From NCBI GenBank assembly GCA_944474755.1, contig OX104111.1, positions 114,458,545 through 114,522,544 on the forward strand: a stretch of 64,000 nt of DNA, written 5' to 3'. The notes under the pieces are model-generated. The model had not been told where the DNA came from. It did no database searches and saw only the letters and a program-made list of their open reading frames with translations. The stretch comes from Limnoperna fortunei (taxonomy: Eukaryota > Mollusca > Bivalvia > Mytilida > Modiolidae). Each line of letters opens with the position of its first letter. Positions within the stretch are counted from its first letter, which is position 1. Shown piece after piece: positions 11,891 to 24,663 of the stretch. A program made the translations under genes and the position numbers.

Positions 11891-13780
11891 TACAGAATTA
11901 TAACAACTATATCAATATCGTTTAAATACATTGAAATTACTTTTAACAAAAATTATTTTAAAACTGATTATTGGAATTTTATTTAAATTTTGAAATTGGA
12001 TTGAAATGTTGCATTAAAAATGTATTTATATCAAACAAAAAGTCAACACCAGTTTCAAATATGTAATATGTTTTATCTATCCGCTAATTAGACTTCTGTA
12101 AAAGTGTCGATAAAAAAAAATAAGTAATGGCATAGGTCATTTTATTGAATGTAAATGAAGTAAATGTGTCTGTTCTGTTATTATTATGCCATAACAGTGA
12201 ATATATTTTAAAATTTACCCGATAATTATATACAAAACATGAAGCTCCGCTACCTTTCATTTGTTCAATGGTACCATCAAGCGAAATGACAGGTACTGTT
12301 ACACCTGTTTTATTACTAATTAATTTAATGGTTGACGTCTGAACGATAATGATGCCTTTAAACGTTATATACACAAAATACTTAATGAACTTTTGTGGAA
12401 AGACTTTGTTGAAAAACAATATACTAAGAGATAAGAATTATATACACAACAAGGTGCTGGTTGCCTGTTATTTGTTCAAGATTACCCTCAAGCAAAATGA
12501 CCAGGTACTGTTACATCTGTTTTATTATGAATTAATTTAATGGCTGACGTCTAAACGATAATGAAGCCTTTTAACGTTCTATACACAAAAATCTTAATGA
12601 ACTTTTGTAGACAGTCTTTGTGAAAAACAATATACAAATAGATAAGATTGTCCGATCAGGTACAAAGTACGCCCATAGCGTTTAATGTTTGAAAGCATAA
12701 CACTAACAGATAACATCTGCTTACCAAAACAAAGGTTTCTTAATGGTAATGCACATGCCAAAGTGTTACACATACATATTTATGAAGTGAATTGAATTTG
12801 AAAGAATAGTATTCTCATACCTAACCCAATGAATAACAACAAAATAATAAAATTGTTAGAGAAATAACACATATTTAATCTTTCAAAATCGAACAATTAA
12901 TTGCATCTCAATGGTATCATCACTGTTGACCCAAACAGATCATAATAACCAACCTGTTACCCCAAAGATATGGCTTTCCTTGCAACAATTAAGTTCCTTG
13001 TTTTCAACTTCATATTGTACTTACTCAGCAGAATTCTTAATCAAATTTGCTACTAACTCAGCAGAATGTTTAATTGTCTTAAGATAAATTAACATTTTTT
13101 TATCTGATTTTACAGAATTATAACAACAATATCAATGTCGATTAAATAGATTGAAATTACATTTAACAAAAATTATTTTAAAACTGATTATTGGAATTAT
13201 ATTTTAAATTTTGAAATTGGATTGAAATGTTGCATTAAAAATGTATTTGTATCAAACAAAAATGTCAACACCAGTTTCAAATATGTAACATGTTTTATCT
13301 AACCGTTAATTAGACTTCAGAAAAAGTGTCGATAAAAAAATTAGTAATGGCATTGGTCATTTTATTGAATGTAAATTAAGTAAATGTGTCTGTTCTGTTA
13401 TTATAATGCCATAACAGTGAATATATTTTAAAGTTTACCCGATAATTATATACAAAACATGAAGCTCCGTTATAATAGTATTCTCCGGCCTAACCCAATG
13501 AATAACAACAAAATAATAAAATTGTTAGAGAAATAACACATATTTAATCTTTCAAAATCTAACAATTAGTTATCTCAATGGTATTATCACTGTCGACCCA
13601 ATCAGATCAAAAGAACCAACCTGTTAACAAAAAAAGATATGGCTTTAATTGCAACAATTAATTTCCTTCTCATCAACTTCATATTGTACTTACTCAGCAG
13701 AATTCTTAATCAAATTTTTTACTAACTCAGGCGAGTTTTTAATTGTCTTAAGATAAATTAAATTGTTTTATCTGATTTTA
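11890..13780 (+). repeat. Higher-order repeat copy 2 (about 1.887 kb)
   Basis: Second copy of the full-plus-shortened unit pair. It carries the same deletion junction (CTCCGTTATAATAGTATTC at about 13465) as copy 1 (at about 11579). The high identity indicates a recent tandem duplication. Confidence 0.88.
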
Positions 13781-15143
13781 CAGAATTATAACAACAATAT
13801 CAATATCGTTTAAATACATTGAAATTACATTTAACAAAAAATATTTTAAAATTGATTATTGGAATTCTATTTTAAATTTTGAAATTGGATTGTTGCATTA
13901 AAAATGTATTTGTATCAAACAAAAAGTCAACACCAGTTTCAAATATGTAATATGTTTTATCTATCCGCTAATTAGACTTCAGTAAAAGTGTCGATAAAAA
14001 AATAAGTAATGGCATTGGTCATTTAATTGAATGTAAATGAAGTACATGTGTCTGTACAGTCATGATAACGCCATAACAGTGAATATACTTTAAAGTTTAC
14101 CCGATAATTATATACAAAACATGAAGCTTCGTTACCTTCCATTTGTTCAATGGTACCATCAAGCGAAATGACAGCTACTGTTACACCTGTTTTATTACTA
14201 ATTAATTTAATGGTTGACGTCTGAACGATAATGATGCCTTTAAACGTTCTATACACAAAATACTTAATGAACTTTTGTGGAAAGTCTTTGTGAAAAACAA
14301 TATACTAACAGATAAGAATTATATACACAACAAGATGCTGGTTGCCTATCATTTGTAAAAGATTACCATCAAGCAAAATGACAAGGTACTGTTAGACCTG
14401 TTTTATTATGAATTAATTTAATGGCTGACGTCTAAACGATAATGAAGCCTTTAAACGTTCTATACACAACATTCTTAATGAACTTTTGTAGACAGTCTTT
14501 GTGAAAAACAATATAAAAACAGATAAGATTGTCCTATCGGGTACAAAGCACGCCTATAGCGTTTAATATTTGAAAGCATAACACTAACAGATAGCATCTG
14601 CTTACCAAAACAAAGGTTTCTTAATGGTTATGCACATGCCAAAGTGTTACACATACATATTTATGAATTGAATAGAATTGGAAAGAATAGTATTCTCAGG
14701 CCTAACCCAATGAATAGCAACAAAATAATAAAATTGTTAGAGAAATAACAAATATTTAATCTTTCAAAATGTAACAATTAGTCACTTAAATGGTATTATC
14801 AGTGTAGACCCAATCATAACGTAACAACCAACCTGTTAACCCAAAGATATTGTTGTAATAGGAAAGTCCTTGCCTTGCAACAATTAATTTCATTGTTTTC
14901 AACTTCATATTGTTCTTAATCAACAGAATTCTTAATCAAATTTGCTACTAACCGAAGCAGAATTTTTAAATGTGTTTTAAGATAAATTAAGTTTTTTTAA
15001 TCTGATTTAACAGAATTATTACAAAAGATTGAAATCGTTTTCATAATGATTACATGACTAAATGATAAAGATATCTTTAAATGCATTGAAATTGCATTTA
15101 ACGAACACTATTTTAAAACTGATTGTTGGAATTCTGTTTCGAT

Positions 15144-15315
15144 GACATTTTTATAATTATTACTTATTGGATCGATGAGACACATCACATATTTGAATGT
15201 GGTGTTGATCTTTAAATGTTTATTAACATGATGTTAATAAACATTTAAAGATCAACACCACATTCAAATATGTGATGTGTCTCATCGATCTAATAAGTAA
15301 TAATTATTTTATGTC
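15144..15315. mobile_element. Near-perfect palindrome or foldback element
   Basis: The arms 15153-15229 and 15231-15307 are reverse complements over 77 bp with one mismatch (15169), separated by one base (G at 15230). A GACAT/ATGTC extension reaches 15144 and 15315 with a one-base gap. It lies inside a unit of the 1.21-kb array, which is recognisable up to about 15140. It has no coding capacity. A MITE or foldback insertion is the likely origin, though a local inverted duplication is possible. Confidence 0.85.
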
Positions 15316-15965
15316 TTAATTAAGAAAATGAGTCTTGACATTGATCGAATATAAAAAACAATTTAAATGACTGTCCTATTCTAGTGGGAGGGGACCATAC
15401 TGTGAGGGTTGACAGTGCCCGACCCACATAGCTGTCAATCGTGTTCCCAGGTAGCAGATAGGGATGACCTCTCCTTGGAGGTTACCAGCTCATAATACAT
15501 AAAGTCCAGCCGCCGACCTCAGTGGTTAACGCGTTTGAAGAGTGCCACCCTCATTGCATCAGAACGACACCTTAAGAAGATGTTGATGTTGTAGCCGCTT
15601 CAAATGCTATATTTGTTAACCTTATACTTTTCCAGCAGCATTCAAAATTTTCGCATTCGGTCTACATTTTTCGAAAGCTTTTATTGTTTGTTTACTCATC
15701 CTGAATGTAGCTTAAATAATGCTCAGAGGATCATATAATCAATCAATCAATCAAATTGTGAGGCCTAAGCTGTTATGCCTCCATTAACTTTTGCTCAGTT
15801 ATTACCCAACATATTTTTAAAAACTATTTAAATAAAGCACATCAAAATAAAATCTCAAACCAATAATATTTTGCCATTCTAAGCACACAAAAATTTATAG
15901 AACACAACAATACAATTCATGTTTGCAAGGGGAGCACTTTGCAGTTGATCAGATCCTATTATAAC
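15316..15965. other. Non-array DNA within the 1.21-kb array
   Basis: A stretch of about 650 bp with no match to the array unit. It is locally GC-richer at 15380-15600. A segment at about 15512-15535 (GACCTCAGTGGTTAACGCG) resembles a tRNA A-box, so a SINE fragment is possible. A (TCAA)n run lies at about 15738-15757. No gene was recognised. Confidence 0.4.
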
Positions 15966-16830
15966 ACAGATATTAATTTCTTGTTTGCAACTTCATGTGG
16001 TTCTTACACTGCAGAATTTCAAATTTGATTGAACTGTTTCATCAAACATTATTTGTATCAAACATAAAAAGTCAACCCAGTTTCAAATATGCAATATGTT
16101 TTATCTATCCGCTTATTAGTCTTCAATAAAATGTAATGGCCATGGTCATTTTATTGACGGTAAATGAAGTAAATGTGACTGTCCTGTTATTATAACGCCT
16201 TAACAGTGAATATACGTTTAAGGTTATACCGTCATTATATACACAACAAGATGCTGATTGCCTGTCATTTGTTCAATATTACCATCAAGCAAAATGACTA
16301 GGTACTGTTAGACCTGTTTTATTATGAATTAATTTAATGGCTGAGATCTGAACGATAATGAAGCCTTTTTACGTTCTATACACAAAATTCTTAATGCACT
16401 TTTGTAGAAAATCTTTGTCAAGAACAATACACTAACAGATAATATTGTCCGATCGGGTACAAAGTACTCCCATAACGTTTAATTTTTGAAAGCAATACAC
16501 TAACAGATAACATAGGTTTTTCAAAAAAGGTTTATTAATGGTTATGCACATGCCAAAGTACGCCCAATACTTTTAATGATTGAAAGAATTGTATTTTCAG
16601 GCCTAACCCAATGAAGAACAACAAAATAATAAAATTGTTAGAGAAATAACAAATATTTAATCTTACAAAATCTAACAATTAGCTATTTTACTGATATTAT
16701 CACTGTTATCAACCCGATGATATGGCTGTAATATATACAAGTCCTTTCCTTGCAACAATTGATTTCCTTGTTTTCAAATTCATATTGTAATTACTCAGTA
16801 GAATTTTTAATCAAATAATTGAGTCAGTTT

Positions 16831-17385
16831 TATTCGATAAAGTGTGCCCGTTACTTTGTTCTGTGGCATTTTACCGTTATATTGTTTAATTTTACAGTTA
16901 ATATAGACAATGAAAAAATACATTTTTAAATTTTATTGTTTTATATAGGGTTTTAATTACTTGGAACCAATTATACTAAAACCGATTGGTATGCATCATA
17001 TCCGCATGAAACAATATTTATTGCTTCTGAACCGTATAAATTCTTTATACAATTCTTGTTTACAATCTCTAATTCAATATATTATAAAGCTGTATCAAGC
17101 TTAATCCCTGATTTTGCTAGTTACAGTCTTAAACGAGTTAATATAAGGAAAGAGGATAAAAAACAAATTTAATATCAGAAATAATTGAAATATTAAATTA
17201 CTCCAGATTTAAAAGATCGATCAGTTCCTATCTAGTTTATAACTATGCCACACCATTGCAACCAAAATCTGCACCTTCAGCATTTCAGTGTATCAATGAT
17301 TTAAAGTCCAAATCTCCCGACTGCACCTTTGCAACTTAAAATATATTCCTGCTGGCCACTTCTTAAACAAAAGTGCAAGCTTAAG
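16831..17385. other. Unrecognised AT-rich spacer
   Basis: Sequence between the end of the 1.21-kb array and the first long E1 copy. No ORF, repeat or RNA gene was recognised. Confidence 0.4.
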
Positions 17386-17600
17386 AAAGTAGCAAAGAAA
17401 ACCGACCGAACAACAAGAGCCAAAAGCCAAGGGACAGTTACAAATCTGGATATAGACAAACACAACACAAAAACCTACAACATAAAACACAGAAAGAGAG
17501 TAGCCCGAACCCCCAAAAAACCATGGGTGCACTGAGGTGCTCCGGACGAGTAAGCAGTGCCTGCCTCTAGTTAGACACCGGTCGAGTTACTCATTGTATT
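17386..17600 (+). mobile_element. E1 interspersed repeat, longer form
   Basis: Begins GTAGCAAAGAAAACCGACCG, contains AAGGGACAGTTACAAATC, and continues past the CCATGGGTGCACT point into GTGCTCCGGACGAGTAAGC and a segment ending GTCGAGTTACTCATTG. The transposase relic follows within tens of bases. Small ORFs on both strands across 17293-17535 are shadows of E1. Confidence 0.7.
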
Positions 17601-18440
17601 GTCCAGGGATGCTCTAAGATCTTAAATGCTCTATTGGGTTGAGATCTAGACTTCTTGCAGGCCACGGAAGAGTGGTGACAGCTTCGTTCTCCAGATATGC
17701 CCTTACTGCCCTGGAACGGTGAGGTGTAGCGTTGTCATCCATGTAAACAGGCCTTGACTCTTACGGTTGGCTTTCAAAATGAGGTACAACTACAGGTGTA
17801 AGCACGTCACGGGTGTACTTTTCGACATTAAGGTTGCCATTGATATTACTAGATCCAGTTTGCAATCATTTGAGCCCCCATCGAAAGGCACTGTTTTAAC
17901 AACGTTTCTTGGCGTGTAAGATGGGTTTTGATGCCTCTAAACACGGGTTCGCCCATCAGTTACTTTGAGTAAAAATCGGCTCTCATCTGAGCAGTGTATT
18001 CGTCGCATGGTTCTAAAGTTCCAATGTTGTCTTGCTCTGCACCAGGCCAACCTGTCTCTGTGATGGCGATCACCAAGCATTGAGCTTTTAGTGACTCTTC
18101 TTGACTACAATCCTGCAGCTTTAAGACGATTTCGTACTGTTCTGACAGATTACGACCAAGTAACGATTGTTTCTTGAGACAGGTGCCTGCTGCAAACGGA
18201 TTTTGCCTAACCAATCTACCAAGGCTCAGATCTTAACGTTGGGTTTTCACAGATAATCGACAAGATCGGGAACAGTCTTTAATATCTTGCATGGCAGCGT
18301 GTTTTCTGTTAAAGCGACAAATGCCTATATTGATAGCCACGATGACGTCCTATTGCCGTGCAAGAAAATCCAGTGGAATACATGCCGATGATTTGTCATC
18401 TCTCTGCTTCTGATATCCGCCTCCTTGCCCTTCTTACTTT
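17600..18440 (-). pseudogene. Tc1/mariner-like transposase relic (DD34E)
   Basis: Read on the minus strand, this is the remnant of a Tc1-like cut-and-paste transposase. The first catalytic region is visible as SDESRFLLKVTDGRTRV (about 17940-17990). It is followed by an in-frame TAG at 17937-17939, where Tc1 proteins usually have Trp. The second is MDDNATPHRSRAVRAYLE at about 17695-17743, and the third is WPARSLDLNPIEHL at about 17622-17665. From the Asp of DNATPH to the Glu of PIEH there are 34 intervening residues, the Tc1 DD34E spacing. The reading frame shifts between these segments, the N-terminal helix-turn-helix region is only weakly recognisable at 18240-18440, and sequence after PIEHL is lost. 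No terminal inverted repeats were identified. It cannot encode an active enzyme. The family assignment rests on the catalytic-motif pattern and is secure; the exact ends are not. Confidence 0.85.
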
Positions 18441-19166
18441 AAATGATTTTGCAATTTTGAAATTCGGGATTCAAATACCGATATGTTGCACGAAAAATAG
18501 TGCACTTTGGACGTGATGAAGGGAGCAAGCTTCATGTGGACAGAAAACAGCGGTTGATTAAAATTTTACACCTGAACGCTCATATCATTTTAATTATACA
18601 TTAAAGGATTAATAATGACCGAAATCATCAAAATTAAAATTTATTTACAACAAACAAAAAACAAAAATATTCGGGGTTCCTAACTCTGTATATTTGTATG
18701 TATAATTTAAAACTAAAAAATAGTAAAATCAGTCGAGCAAAATAATAATAATCTTGCGATCCTTTCAACGTGACAATATTCACTATCATGGTTGTTTTGT
18801 TCTAAAAATTAGCTACGAAATTAAGCTTGACCATAACGAATTATTGCGATGCGGGCATACAGAACACACAATTTAATACCGAAATAGACAAGTCAACTCT
18901 ATTTTAAAACACATAACAGATATGTAGTATGACAAGTAGAGGATTGCCTTAAAATATTCAAGTCATTAAAACCTAATATTGATATGTAAGGAACATTTTG
19001 AATTGTATCTAACAGTAAGCGTGATATGCGATAAAGACATTTGTACATTGCAGAAACAACAGAAACATATTCATCTACGTCATATTTAGACTTACACCTC
19101 GAATATGACATCATTTTAACACAAGCATTTACAACATAATAGACGATTTTAATTTCTAAATTATAA
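18441..19166. other. Unrecognised AT-rich spacer
   Basis: Between the transposase relic and the next E1 copy. The transposon's upstream end may lie at about 18440-18560 but was not identified. No ORF with support. Confidence 0.4.
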
Positions 19167-19487
19167 AGTGACAGTTTCAAATTCGGATATAGACAAACGC
19201 AACACAAACAACAACAACAACAACAACAAAACAAGGAGAGTAACCCGAACCCAATAAAAACCATGGGTGCACTCATGTGCTCTAGACGAGTGAGCAGTGC
19301 CTGCCTCTAATTAGACACCCGTCGAGTTAGTGATTGTCATGACTAGGGAAAAGTCAAATCCAGGAATAGGAAACACTACCTATGACTCAGCAAAATTGTC
19401 AGATCGTATTTGAGACACTTATTTCCCATAATTAAGCCATGGTGACGACCATAGGACTTCTGGAGAGATAACATCAATCTAGGTACA
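19167..19487 (+). mobile_element. E1 interspersed repeat, 5'-truncated, long 3' part
   Basis: Starts within E1 (GTGACAGTTTCAAATTCGG) and has an expanded CAA microsatellite at about 19204-19230. It then has the ATGGGTGCACTCATGTGCTC and GAGCAGTGCCTGCCTCTAAT segments, followed by about 150 bp more, ending GAGATAACATCAATCTAGG. The same 3' extension occurs inverted at 34282-34645, so it belongs to the element. Confidence 0.7.
19204..19230 (+). repeat. CAA trinucleotide microsatellite within E1
   Basis: About eight CAA/ACA repeats, where other E1 copies have only ACACAAAAAC. It is a local expansion within the element. Confidence 0.8.
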
Positions 19488-19604
19488 ACACACCCTTGTT
19501 TATGTAGTTTAAGGGTCAACATCATAATCTTACATAATCTTAAAGCATTTTCCCTGTCAGCAACAATACATCAATCAATTGAGCTACCAAAGATCCGGGA
19601 TTTC

Positions 19605-19706
19605 CTCGAGATACACAAGCTTTTTCTCCAATAAAAACTTAGCTGGAAAATGTTTAAAATTGTTAAAAGTGGCGTTAAACACCATTCAACCAAACGCAAA
19701 CAAATT
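19605..19706 (+). mobile_element. 3' part of a tRNA-derived SINE
   Basis: TCCAATAAAAACTTAGCTGG, then AAAAGTGGCGTTAAACACC, then a CAA-rich tail (CCAAACGCAAACAAA). This matches the 3' end of the SINE at 45309-45382 and, inverted, at 39071-39120. No tRNA-like head was recognised here. Confidence 0.65.
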
Positions 19707-19829
19707 AATCAAGAAACAAATATACAACATGCGCATACCGTTGCACAAATATCGTCAAAAATCAAATGTCAAGGTTATAAAATACATTGCACTAGACCAA
19801 TTTTTCTTGTAATCATTTAAGTTTGAATA

Positions 19830-22164
19830 AAAATACTATAAATATACTAATAAAAATACTAGAGATTTGAATAATTACGAATTTGTTAACGAACGTAAGC
19901 ACAACATGACACCTCGGTCATAAAAAATAACGGTCTAAAGGGGAAATACATTTATATATAGGAACATCAATATTGTTCTTGATTATCGGTTTAATTTTTT
20001 AAAGGGAAATGGCACAAGAAAAGTGTGGCTAATAAAATAAATGAAAAATACATATATACGATATGATACACATATAAATGAATCCCATTTAACCGGAACC
20101 TGCGTTAACGGTATAGGCATAAGCTAATTCAAATTAAAGGACATTCAAGATTTGAAAGTCATATCATGTGGTACATGATGTGACACATAATATCACTCGT
20201 TTGAAATGCAAACATCACCATATATCTAGTTGAATTAACGAATTAAGTATTAATAGGTCACATGACATTTCTACTTGCACACCCACTTTACTTCTCAAAG
20301 ATAAGATTCGTGTAAAGAAAATATCACAATGCCTTAATATTTCAAATGTCAGACACGCACCCAAACAAGACTCGTCTGTGGCGCTCAACCCAAAGCATAT
20401 TTCAAATACAGTTAGGAAAGTGTTATGGGTACAACTATTATTAATTTCATTAAGTGTGATCTTTATATAGATTTATTTGGCAATTAACATTATTGTATTT
20501 GTGTTCTTTTTTAAGACATAATAAGATCAATTTCAAATAAAACTTTAAAATAGTTCAAGACGTTCATTTCTTTCAGACTTTTTATAACATGTCCATATAT
20601 AATGTTATTATCATGGTCGTGTAACATGATCTGAAATAAATAGCCAGGTCAACAAATAAACATTAAAGTAGGTAATTTAAATTCATTTCTATAAAATCAC
20701 TTTGCATGGTCTAGATCGTACAATCCAGTTGATCTAATGTGTATTAACAATTTGCGAAGAAACGAATTTTAATGTGGACGAAACAAATAGGAACATTTTG
20801 GAATACCATTTATTCAATGCGGGATGTTTTAAATTATGGCAGAATTTCAATTAAGTTAACTTGTAATATCTTCTGTCACCTCTGTCACTTAAGGAATTAA
20901 TGCACGTAATTAAATTTTGCTTGTGTATTTGTATTTTGATGGATTATTATATGTCCCTGCAGAAAGGGGTAAGTGTTTTTAATTGTTTCATAGTGTCTAT
21001 TTTAATCATTTCTTAACTAAGGATCCAAATACGTTATATATCACGACACAGTTATAACAAAAATGTTATATTAGAGGTCACGTCAATATGTTAGTACAAA
21101 TAATTACTAGCAAAGTGACTGCTTACTGCAATGTAATTTACATGTGTTTAAGAACATACGTTACGTTATTCGTTGCATGTACACCATCGTTATATCCATC
21201 AAATGTAAATCTTAAACCCAATGCAAAATACAAAATTAACTGTGCTAGTTGATTGGATACCTTATATCGTAATGATAACTTTAGATAATTTTGTCAACAC
21301 AGGCTGTACTCCATTTGATGGCATGGAAGAAGAAAACACGGCACTGAATTGAAAATGCCATTTATTACTTAAATGACCAAAACATAATACAAAAATCATA
21401 AAACATATTTACATACAAATAGAACAAATGTTACTACTATAATGAGGAACCCAACCCATCAAATACATTATTCGCCACCGTTTTTGGCGCAAACATTTTT
21501 CAGACAATAATCTCCCCATCCTCGCTTGTGTTGAAATAAAGAGATAAAAGTACGATAAAACCCATACGTCATAAAACCTGGTAATTGGGGTGGGTTAAGA
21601 ATTTGTTATTGTTGATATATACTTGACCGTAATAAAACGAACATCTGTGTCAACATACATCAAATTGATTATAGCTGTACAGTTTTCCCCACTGTCATTT
21701 TAATAGCTTTGGTCAGGAAAATGGATACAATCTTGACACTAATTTCTCTAATGTTCACCACTTAATTATTACCTCTACAGATTTTATGGAGCAAATCATG
21801 ACAAAACTTTCTCTTAAATGACCACTAATTACTTGTGCCACAGATTTTCAATGTGTTTCTAGTATGTAATTAACATACAATTCTGTTATTGAATGTAATT
21901 CTAGAGTTCAAACCTTTGTCGACACATCAATGTCAACGCCACCTGTTGGGAGATACCAGAGGGGAGGTAATAGAAGCTATGACTGCTAAACCTATTTAAT
22001 AAAATTATCTCTTTTTGACTAGCAAATAACATGAAATATCCTGTTTGACCAAAAATTATTTATATAAAATATATCAAAAATAAACCTATATGTATCGTTG
22101 TATAATCTTCTAGACTTGTTTATTATGACTTCAATAGTGTCCTGCCTGTAATTGTTTTGTCAGG
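19830..22164. other. Unrecognised AT-rich intergenic DNA
   Basis: About 2.3 kb with no supported ORF, no internal repeat and no match elsewhere in the window. It is candidate single-copy DNA. Confidence 0.45.
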
Positions 22165-22950
22165 TATGTCTAGTGATTTATTGTCCTGCGTTTGGTTTGA
22201 TGCTTATATTATGAATTAGGTGTAAGGATCGTCTTGTCTTATAGGAGATGTATGTTTAAAGATAACATTGAATTCAAGAAACACATTGACATTACTTCAG
22301 GATTTGCAACACGTGCGCATAACCATCATGGCGACATTAAATGTATTACAGTCTGTTGAGTGTGACACATTTTTGCCACATCTTGAAGTACAACACTTTG
22401 TATAACCCAAAATAAAAAGTATGTATTACAATGGACTATCCATTACAGGGTTAATTGTGTAGTTTCTAAATACAGAGCTGTTCGTTTAACTATTTGTCAA
22501 GGAACAATAATGTATCTTATGTTTCTTTCAAATGGGTATTTAGTTAGTGGCAATACTTAATTTGATATTTCAAATCCATTATATCTACGCCTCAGTCTTT
22601 GTAGAGTAAAAATAAGCAAAAACTCAGACCGAATAACAGGCAGCAAAAGTCAATGAACTAATAAAAATAGGTTTTACCTGAACATAACCCGAACCCGAAA
22701 ACAAAAATTCAAAAACAGAAAGAAAGTAACCCTTACAAAACAAAAATATACGAGAACTAATCATTCTCCACAATTTCTGTATTACATAAAAAGTTTTTAG
22801 ATTCACTTGTTATTCTGAATGTTTTAGATAGTTATGTCGTTTAAGTATACCTGCTTGATATCGTTCAATTATACCAGTGTGATGCCGTTCAAGTATACAC
22901 GCTTGATATCGTTCTTGTTTACCCGCTTTAAATCGTTCGTGAATATTGCC
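22165..22950 (+). repeat. Segmental duplication copy 1 (partner at 25.45 kb)
   Basis: From GTCTAGTGATTTATTGTCC to the start of satellite block S3, this stretch is nearly identical to 25445-26150, including the first satellite units (TTTAAGTATACCTGCTTG at 22840 and 26062). Each copy serves as left flank of a satellite block. It contains a degenerate E1-like segment at about 22607-22735. No gene was seen. Confidence 0.88.
22607..22735 (+). mobile_element. Degenerate E1-like segment
   Basis: AAGCAAAAACTCAGACCGAA, AAAAGTCAATGAAC and CAGAAAGAAAGTAACCC align loosely with the E1 consensus in the right order. The copy is old. Confidence 0.45.
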
Positions 22951-24384
22951 TTCTATCGTTCATATATACCGGCTTTATTTCGTTCTTGTTTACTCGCTTT
23001 AAATCCTTTACGAAAATCAACTTATATCGTTCGTAAAAATTCGCTAAAAGTTAAATACTAGTAGTTGTTGTAAAACGACTTTATTTAAATTTGTGTATAC
23101 ACGTTTTATCTTCGCCCGAGTACATCCGTTTTATATCCTTCATACATATCTTTCATATCGTTCTTATATTGCCGTGTATAGCCACGTTATACTGTTCTTT
23201 GATACTCGCTTGTTATCCTTTCTTTATAGCTATTATATATCGTTCTCGTATACAAGCTTTAGATCCTTCTGATATACCCTCTGTATGTTGTTCTTGTATG
23301 CCCAAGTTATATTATTTTTGTAAACCAGCTTAAAATCTGTCGTGTATATCGCTTAATATTGTTCGTTTATGAACACTTTGTATCTTTTGTTTGCATACCC
23401 ACTGTGTGCCGTTCTCGATAAAACCGATTTTGAATACTATCCTGATATCGTTCACGTATACCCTCTTGATATCGTTCCTGTATACTCTCTTTATATCTTT
23501 CGTGTATAACTGCTTATATCGATTTTGCATACTCGCTTTATATTGTTTACGGTACCCTCTTTATATCGTTCATATTTTCCGGATTTATATCGTTTGACTG
23601 CCTGTTTAATATAAGTCGTGTATACCTCCTTTTATAGCGTCTGTGTTAAACCATTATATTTATTTATTGTATAACATCTGTATAGCATTCATATATACCA
23701 GCGTTACATCGTTCTAGAATACTTGATTAACATCGTTCTTGTATGCCCGCTTTATAAGTTCTTTTAAGCTCAATTTATATCGTTCATGTATCCCGCTACA
23801 TATCATCCATGTATACCAGGATTTGATTGTTCGTGTATGCTCGGTTGATATCGTTCTATACGCGGTTTCTTGTTTTCGTTTAAACCCATTTTCCTAAGTT
23901 CGTGTTTACAAGCATTATATTGTATATACTTCTGTTCACCCGGTTGATATCGTTTCCTTATACCCTCTTCACATCGTTCAAAATAAAGCTTTATATCCTA
24001 CTTGTATATTCGCTTTATATTTGTCGTGCATGCCGGATTTATATTGCTCTTGTATTCTGGTTATATTGTATTTCTATGCCCAATTTATATTGTTCTTGAA
24101 TGTCAGCATTATTTTACTCGTGCCGATTACAGACGTTATAGTACATGCACTTGATATGGTTCATTTTAACCCGGTTTATATCGTTGTTGTGTCCCCGCGT
24201 TGTTTCGATCGTATACATCTGCTTAATATCGAGTTTATATTCCAGCTCTGCATCGTTCACGTAGATCCACTGTATATCGTTTGTGCATACACAATATACA
24301 TTGTTCTTGTATACCCGCTTGAAATCGATCTTGTATACCCGGTTGATATCGTTCGTGTATACCTGCTTTATAGCAGTCGTGTCT
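22832..24384 (+). repeat. 24-bp minisatellite block S3a
   Basis: Degenerate 24-bp units. Landmarks such as GCGGTTTCTTGTTTTCG (23862) and TTTTCCTAAGTTCGTG (23889) occur in the same order as in S2 (5199, 5229). The segment just before E1 matches S2 (GCAGTCGTG at 5733 and 24373). Confidence 0.92.
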
Positions 24385-24535
24385 AAAAAATATCAAAGAA
24401 AATCGACCGAACAACAAGAACCAAAAGCAAAGGGACAGTTACAAATCCGAATATAGAAAAACACAAAACAAAAACCAAAAACATAAAACACAGAAAGAGA
24501 GTAATACGAACCCAATAAGAACCATGGGTGCACTC
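24385..24535 (+). mobile_element. E1 interspersed repeat inserted in block S3
   Basis: Same element, ends and position in the satellite as 5744-5894. It ends CCATGGGTGCACTC before ACCGTTGCATAGATTTC, which in uninterrupted arrays follows GTCTA directly. The shared insertion shows that S2 and S3 descend from one array that already carried E1. Confidence 0.78.
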
Positions 24536-24663
24536 ACCGTTGCATAGATTTCTTGTAGAACCCTTTTATATCGTTCGTGCTTACCCGCATTTTGTCGTTT
24601 GTGCTGCATATTCGATTTATATAGTTTGTACTTTATATGCCCGATTTATATTGTTCTTGTACA
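24536..24663 (+). repeat. 24-bp minisatellite between E1 and the MITE (S3)
   Basis: Satellite units equivalent to 5895-6010, ending at the MITE terminus. Confidence 0.8.

Larger units (their letters stand above)
8205..16830 (+). repeat. Tandem array with a unit of about 1.21 kb
   Basis: The anchor ATATGGCTTTCCTTGC, or a diverged form of it, occurs at 8651, 9861, 11081, 11749, 12968, 13637, 14847 and 16720. Spacings are 1210, 1220, 668, 1219, 669, 1210 and 1873 bp. Each full unit contains two copies, about 210 bp apart, of a segment with TGACGTCTGAACGATAATG. Two units are shortened to about 669 bp by one shared internal deletion. The last interval holds a foldback and unrelated DNA. It is unrelated to the 24-bp satellite, and no known family was recognised. 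Confidence 0.92.
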
